Of a DNA stretch of 64,000 bases, positions 58,081 to 64,000 are shown piece after piece. Each line of letters starts with the position of its first letter. Position 1 is the first letter of the stretch. A program made the position numbers and the translations under genes. The notes under the pieces were generated by a model that did not search any database, was not told the origin of the DNA, and saw only the letters and a program-made list of their open reading frames with translations. This DNA is from Isoetes taiwanensis (taxonomy: Eukaryota; Streptophyta; Lycopodiopsida; Isoetales; Isoetaceae), in assembly GCA_021234155.1 (NCBI GenBank), contig JAJEKV010000158.1, positions 617,820 to 681,819 on the forward strand, written 5' to 3'.

Positions 58081-58159
58081 CCTCTCGTATAAATTTATCT
58101 GATTGCGAGTTCTTAACCACTTCCATTGTAAAACTATGTGCTAAAGTATTATTATAATT

Positions 58160-58590
58160 TATTTTGATGAAGATTTTAAACCTGAAAGCTTTGTCTCTTT
58201 AACAATGCTTAATTGAAACAACTCTTTCTTGCTCGATTTCACACTCTTTGTCTTTCCAATGTTTGACTTTTTAGTACTTATATTAAGCTTGCAAAAACAA
58301 TCTATATTTCCTTCCTTGTTTTTAACAATAAATACTTACCGAAGTTATCAAAATTAATGTCTCTCCCTCAAAACAAGCATTTTTTTTTTTTTTTTTTGCC
58401 CTCTTTTTAAAATGAAAAGGCTTCAAAATGTTCTTGTTTGGGGGGTATCCCAAATGCTAATTGCTCAACAATCTATTTTGCTCCCTATTTTGTGTGTTTT
58501 TTTTTTTTTTTAAGTTTTCAATTTTTATAAAGGAATCTTTCAAACGCACTTCTTAAATAAGTGCGTTTCATTTTAAACCTTTTTGGTCTT
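58160..58590. other. AT-rich spacer with poly-T tracts and a 10-bp-stem hairpin
   Basis: No gene seen. T-runs lie at about 58,379-58,397 and 58,498-58,511. A perfect hairpin (AAACGCACTT / AAGTGCGTTT, loop of 7) lies at 58,542-58,568. Confidence 0.6.
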
Positions 58591-59480
58591 GAAAAAGAGA
58601 GTACATCTCGATCCAACCGGAGGTTGTGTAATTCGTGAGTATACCTTAAGGTTGCCATCGGAAGAAGTTTGATGAATGTAGCAAAAGGAACCTCGTGACA
58701 CCAAAAGTTACCCTCGAATTAATCGGATTCAATATCCCCACGGGATCGATCAAGCAAACATGTTGGTGTTATCAAGTCTGCGAAAAGTTAGACCCTAGTC
58801 AAGATTAATGGTATAATTGTCATCCCTGCTGAAGGTGAAACAACCTGGCTAGTTGATTGTGTGGCAAGATAGAGGTTGTTGTTGTTGTTTGCGAAGAAGT
58901 CCATATCCAATAGGGCAAGTTTTGGCCCAGCAAAGTTTGCATAAAGAACCAGCCCAGCGAGTCCATCACCAAACTATAATCTCCGGCAGAGTTGTTTGTA
59001 GAGGAGGCCCATTTGGTTAGCTTCTTTCCCGGCTTTAAAACTCTTCTAAACATAAGGGTATCGGTGAGCTCGTCAAAACTCGCCAAATTGTATCATTGAA
59101 TTAGTTTGCGTAATGATATTCCCCATGTGCACCACGTACCGAGTCTCCACTCCTTTGCTATAACTATAAGTGCTCCAAACTAGTTTTCATTTTCATCTTT
59201 GAGTCAAGTTTACCGACCTTGATTGAAACTAAAGCTAGCGTTCTCTCCAAGGGATTGCCCCTATTTGCAGTCCGGGCGATGCGAAGCATTCACATTTTGC
59301 GGTATTGTTCCAAGATTGGGGAGGTTAAGGATAATAACAGAAAGAGTGTAAGAATTGGAGGTGCTGTTCACAAAAAATCTATATCACCAGATCTATAAGC
59401 ACGGAGCCCTGCCCAGCGTCCTGTGAGACCATCCTTGTTAATCACATTTAGAGTACCTATGGAATCATTGTTGTTCCACA
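58590..59480 (-). pseudogene. B-lectin / S-domain receptor-kinase type protein, lectin part only
   Basis: Reading down the minus strand across shifts gives NSTSNSYTLSVIILNL (about 59,370), GENASFSFN (about 59,240), a FDE-x-TDTL block, LKPGKKLTKWASSTNNSAGD, YSLVMDSLGW (59,030-58,960), and near 58,650 a DGNLRVYSRITQP-like string. F-x-x-P-T-D-T-L-L-P-G and the W-x-S...G-x-Y-S-L-x-x-D block are signatures of G-type lectin S-receptor-like kinases, plasma-membrane proteins. No PAN, transmembrane or kinase part follows, so this is a truncated relic. Confidence 0.6.
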
Positions 59481-59527
59481 CAGTCCAGTTCTTACTGTAA
59501 TGTTTGTAATAGGTAAAGGCCATTTAG

Positions 59528-59585
59528 GCCACTTTTCTGGCCGAAAAGGCCTGGCGGCGGTGCCAGAAAAGTGCCTGATTTTTGA
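59528..59585. repeat. Hairpin, 14-bp arms
   Basis: GCCACTTTTCTGGC and GCCAGAAAAGTGCC are inverted with one mismatch and a 30-base GC-rich loop. It lies between the lectin relic and the recombinase gene and may be the end of a small element. Confidence 0.7.
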
Positions 59586-60054
59586 GTTCGGGACGTCGCC
59601 ATAGCTGAGGTTTCAGAGATTTTGTCGAAGTTTTTCTGTTAATGTGTCAATAACAGAGTGCTAAGATCCGTCTTTACTGCTTTGTGATAGGTTTGGAAGG
59701 ATATTTCCTAAAGATTTCTCAGGTAACATGATAACCATTCCTTTTTTTTGGATTATTTAGTATCTTTGCTTTTCTAACGCATTTGTTATGGATTTAGGTG
59801 CCTACATTTACATGGATGCGCTGTGGAGTGTGTTAGACAGTTAGATCCTTTGTTTCAAGAACATGCATGGCTTATTTCTATGCCAAATCGGTCCAAGAAT
59901 ATGCCTAGCTTATTTCTAACCTTGTGTTTTTTCCAGACTTCTTTATCCTGTTAGCCTTTACCTCTACCAGATCTTGTTAAAGGTTTGATGCTTCACAATG
60001 GCTTTCCGTTTTATCCTTTCTGTCCTGGCTAATGTTATGCTCATTATTGTAAAG

Positions 60055-62010
60055 ATGAGCATGGAAGATATAGATGTTGATGAACCTGAAATTTTGTGTC
60101 GAAGCTTTGGCCCTAACCTTACTCAAGAGCTTTCTCTTCCGGATAACATTGTGCTTTGGCGAGATTGACGAGGTGATTGGGAAGATCGATTCTATTTATC
60201 TTGAATGAGCATCAACAGGAGTTTGAAGGAATAGAATGGGATGTTGGAGAGGACATTGCACAAGAGAAGGATGATGAATTCTTACCTTTGGATGAAGATA
60301 TAATGAAGATGATTAACAATGGTGGAGAAGATAATTCTCGGCTCTAAATTGGAGTGGGCAAGGCGAAGATTTGATTCATGGAGAACACGCTTTAATCATG
60401 ATGTTTCTATTCCTATTGAGGATCTTGATCATCGAAGTTTTAAATAACATTGGTTCCCTTCATGCTTCAAGTAAAGAAGAAAAAAAATCAAATTTGTATC
60501 CTGTTAAGGTGTAATTTCATGTATTGTTTATTTTATTTTCCTTTAGCCATTAGATTTCAGCTTAAGTGTAATTGCTTTTGTTTCAGCTTAAAGTAATCTT
60601 GTTTCGAAACCATAGGAAGAATTGTTAGGAAGCCGGAGGCTACTTTGTTGGAGAGGCTGGAATTGCAGAGCCAAAGTTTAATATCCTTCAATCCGATGTT
60701 TTTCGAAAGTCTATCATTGCTTTTGTGTCAGCTATTAAGAGGTCTAGGAGTCTTGGAATTGGAATGAAACCTAAAAAAGCAGCAGCCATTACTTTTGCTG
60801 AAGAGGAAGAGCTCCTTTCTGATATTGATAATTCAATTTATCATGGTCCCGGGCGCAAAAAGGCTTGCCTATTACGGTTACAGCGTTTTTGGAATCGAGG
60901 TTGTGGTGAACTTCATCAAGTTCAAGATATAGATCTGAGTTTGGAGACTGATTGTAATGGTGAAATGCTGAAATATGATGAAAGATTGAGCAAGACGAAT
61001 CAGGTAACCCCTACCAGATTTGAGCAGTGCCATTTTAGACCACCAGTGTGGAGTTACAAGAGTGATTTTATCAAGACCTACAAGCAATATGTTAGGCATT
61101 TGCCTCGAAAGGTGGATAGTGGTAAGAGATCATTATTTTTTACTCCAATTATGAGGCCGAGGACAATGGTAAGTATTTGCTTGCTTTTAGATAATTTATT
61201 TTTCTAGTTTTTTAACTTAGTGTTCCTATTTTAGGTCCGGTATCATCGAGCGAGTTGGTGAGAAGACTATTAGGCTATGGTTGAAATGCATGGGGAGCTT
61301 GCTAATCTTGACATTTCGAACAAGAGCGGGAAGGGTTACTAATGTTACAAGGATGTCATTATGCGTGAGTTCCTCCGAGAAATTGGGATGCAGGTTACTG
61401 GTCACAGGTCTATTACTTCATTTCAGAAGTAAGTATTTATTTGTTTATTCTTTTTATTTTTAGATTTATGTTAATTTTTTGTTGTTCTTTTTAGGTATGA
61501 TAGGTCTAGGGACTTGCAAGTTGATGCTGCTATGGACATAATCGGGAAGCCAGTTGGTGATGATGGCAGAAACTATCAGGATGTTTTGAATGTGCATGTG
61601 GATAAGTGGAGGAAGATTGAGAATGAGAAGCTGAAATCTAGTGCTGTTATTACTGATTCGCAGACTGAGAGATCCTTTTTAAGGGGTAGTACCTCCAATA
61701 GTGGCAACTTGGCCGAGTTGAATCCTAATCTAATTTCCAAACCAGTTTGTGGAGTGCAGGTTCTAGAATTGTGACAGCAACAGCCAACTTGAATGGAGAT
61801 CCTGCATTCTATAAGGGGAAGAATGGTGAAGAGGTGAAGCTTTATGATCCAATTGATGAGAATGTCTTGAATAGTGCAATTGATGCATGGCCTGAGGCTT
61901 CCAAAGCTTTTCCGTGTGCAATTATCAAGGATAACACTGTTAGTACTTCAGGTGGCTTCTCGTTTATGGCTCCAGTTTATGGCTTCTCGTTTTTGGCCTT
62001 GCGAACATGA
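60055..62010 (+). pseudogene. Crypton-type tyrosine recombinase (DUF3504-like), spliced
   Basis: ATG at 60,055 or 60,061 opens an acidic head (MEDIDVDEPEILCRSFGPNL). A core-binding-like segment LEWARRRFDSWRTRF lies at about 60,350. After 60,630 it reads RSRSLGIGMKPKKAAAITFA, then EEEELL, GELHQVQDIDLSLETD and LKYDERLSKTNQ, the pattern of DUF3504. The catalytic end is NKSGRVTNVTR (Arg; 61,318-61,350), then REFLREIGMQVTGHRSITSF (His) and QKYDRSRD with the Tyr, split by an intron (donor 61,429, acceptor 61,494). Another intron is 61,169-61,234. A tail continues in a shifted frame to 62,010. Stops near 60,170 and 61,258 suggest decay or base errors. Such recombinases move Crypton transposons. Confidence 0.65.
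60725..61168 (+). CDS. Recombinase exon with the DUF3504-like N-terminal catalytic part
   Basis: One open frame, ending at GACAATG|GTAAGT. It holds the acidic AEEEELLSDIDNSIYHG helix, a CLLRLQRFWNRGCGELHQVQ strand region that should carry the first catalytic Arg (family form F-x-L-R-G-x-x-E-H; slightly shifted here), and YVRHLPRKVDSGKRSLFFTP. Phase joins 61,235 in frame (PRTM|VRYHRASW). Confidence 0.6.
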
Positions 62011-64000
62011 GAAATGCATGAAGCCTTCAACAGAACTCGAGTGGATGGAAAGGAGGAGAGCATGTGGCGACAAGGGGAGTGTCAGACAACCAAAGCAAGT
62101 TCATGATGACGTGATAGGTGGCCTAGCTGTGGGGGGGGGGCTTAGAGTGTTTGAAGCTAGGCGGGCCATATGTAAGGCAATAGCGGCGCCTAGACTCCCC
62201 TATCTTTGAAGCCCCATATCTCTTTAATCTTTGGGTTTTTAAGGGCAATCTTCTTTCCTAAACATGGAATGTTTGATTATGTATATGGAGATACCTCGAT
62301 TGACCAATTTAGGGTTGTTCTCCTACTTCAGTGGTCGGCTCGCAGTTTCACTTTTTGAACATCTGATTGTATATCCGAAGATACCTTGGTTGAACAATTG
62401 AAGATTGTTTTTCACCATTTGATATGTTTACGCCTCTTACGTGCAAAACATGGCAAATCCATGCTAAATCAAAAAAAAAAAAAAAAAAAAAAACCGAATT
62501 GAGCCCACGAAAAATGCTATCTAGATTTTGGTTTGCTCGTTAAGGGCAAGCTTTTGCTCATGTGGGTATTGAGCTTACTTTGAGTATATGCTAGTATATA
62601 CTGAATATTCGATCTGGACCCGGTCTAAACCTGCAATACCAGGTAACTTTGCCCGTAAGATTTTCTCCACAGTTTCCATCCTCTGTTTGGCCATAAAACG
62701 TATTCTCCTTTGCCGGATTGCATCGTAGTATATTCAATTCTAGCCTCTTATTCATAGCAGTAGGTAGATATTGAACTGGTGTTCTTTGTAAATTCCTATT
62801 CATTTTTGTTGCATTCTGTTCAGAACTTGTTGTAGCTTGTCTCATTTGCTGATATGAGCCGAGTTATTCTATCAGGCATATCGAATAAATATCTTGTACA
62901 TGATCAAAAAAACATGACAAAACAAGAGAGAAGACATGGAACAAGAAGCCACCAAGAGTAACATTTCTAATTTAAAAAAAAAAACCTCCAAATCATTGAC
63001 CCATCATAGTTCACAAGTAATGAGATGCTTCCGTTGTTAAAGAGATTTTGTTATGATTTTTCAGTTCTATAAAAAGGGAGAGAAAAGCAAAAGTTACAGT
63101 TGTTCCCAACTAAGAGAGATTTTGTTATGATTTTTCAGTTCTATAAGAAGGGAGAACAAAGTAAAATGTTACAGTTGTTCCCATTATGACAAATTACCAG
63201 GGTCCCATTTTTGCTGATTATCGTGGTTCATACGAAGATTTCATGTTTGATCCAAAAGCCGATTATGCGCATGTCACATTCTTGTGTTTCTTAAATGGAA
63301 TAGTCTACTAGTAATAAATAAGACTTCGAAAGGAGATTGAAAAATGATCCATGAGCACATGATAAAACTGTGAGCAATAGCTGCATCAAATCCTAGTTAT
63401 AGTGACCAAGTCACAGCCCGATGTTCATATCAAGCATCTGCTATTATCCTTTTTCTTCAGGTTTGTTAGGTGTGGATGAGACAATGTCCTTCGCTGCACA
63501 TGATCACTGTCTTGAAAATTGTCATATGTGCAGTTTTGTGACACAACTGTTGAAGCAGAGACAATGACAAACAACTATACCATGTCAATGAATGCAAATC
63601 TCAACTTCTTAATAGCATGCTCTCCTCAGAGGCTTTTAGTTTCATCCCTTTTCACTTTAGACATGGCTTTTAGCTTGACCAAACAACTTTTGACTTGTAT
63701 CTAACATAGAATAATCATTCCATTAGAATAACTCAAGTGGCATCATATCATTAGGTTCTAGCACTATCGGCATGCGCATATTATTTAGATGTAAAATTAA
63801 GTGCTAAGGGAGAGATGATCTGTACAATTTTGCTTGCACTTAGCGCTATATACAGGTCTCCTTGTCTTCATGGTTACTTAATTAATGCAATGTGATTACT
63901 TGATATGCAAATAGGCAAACCAGGACATCATGGAATTCTTGAAGGAAAATAGGTCAATTATAAGGTTTAAAAGCATTGATGGCAATTCAGTTTTGCAAAT
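62011..64000. other. Unrecognised right end of the window
   Basis: A G-run (62,131-62,140) and a 23-base A-run (62,471-62,493) are visible. A tandem duplication of about 74 bp lies at 63,041-63,108 and 63,115-63,184 (shared AGAGATTTTGTTATG, TTTTTCAGTTCTATAA, TTACAGTTGTTCCCA). No gene or terminal repeat is recognised. Frames such as 62,591-62,845 (minus) have no motif. Confidence 0.5.

Overview
The window is nuclear DNA of a land plant with a large, repeat-rich genome. The evidence is plant-type gene relics with spliceosomal introns (an AKR2-type ankyrin protein, the glutamine-amidotransferase part of plastid aminodeoxychorismate synthase, a B-lectin/S-domain protein), nested Ty1/Copia retrotransposons with an initiator-Met-tRNA primer site, MITEs, and long AT-rich gene-free stretches. 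A Crypton-type tyrosine recombinase and a spliced ParB-DNA methyltransferase gene fit a non-seed plant (fern, lycophyte or bryophyte) better than an angiosperm, but I cannot name the species.

Layout. 1-311: end of an AKR2-like gene. About 312-6,250: no recognisable gene. 6,250-15,640: a plus-strand Copia element split by a non-coding LTR-type insertion (8,628-13,612). 15,640-25,070: mostly unrecognised, with one clear MITE (20,759-21,023) and gene-like minus-strand fragments (22,135-24,552). 25,080-38,093: a repeat unit of about 2.88 kb present twice; the second copy is split by an insertion of about 7.9 kb that carries spliced gene exons, including two of aminodeoxychorismate synthase. 38,906-49,059: a well-bounded minus-strand Copia element (LTRs, PBS, 5-bp target duplication TGTTT), itself split inside gag by a foreign insert of about 5.2 kb with short terminal inverted repeats. 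49,060-52,200: tandem duplications, a hairpin, a MITE-like inverted repeat and a three-unit repeat.

52,205-58,100 is the most remarkable part. A transposase-like gene (minus) and a multi-exon gene (plus) encoding a ParB-like domain followed by a beta-class amino-methyltransferase (D-I-P-Y-G, then G-S-G-T, then V-D-I-D-P-D-K) stand head to head. Their shared promoter region and the introns of the methyltransferase gene hold about 27 copies of a palindrome centred on GTATAAATTTATAC, arranged in three arrays with a pitch of about 28-31 bp. I saw no copy elsewhere in the window. 58,590-59,480 is a B-lectin receptor-kinase relic (minus). 60,055-62,010 is a spliced DUF3504/Crypton-type tyrosine recombinase (plus).

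Caution. Nearly every recognisable repeat-borne coding region is broken by single-base indels, and two copies of the same repeat differ by many small indels, while some single-copy stretches (31,500-36,060, 43,320-48,500) read cleanly. Some frameshifts may therefore be consensus errors rather than true decay. I saw no tRNA, rRNA or CRISPR array.
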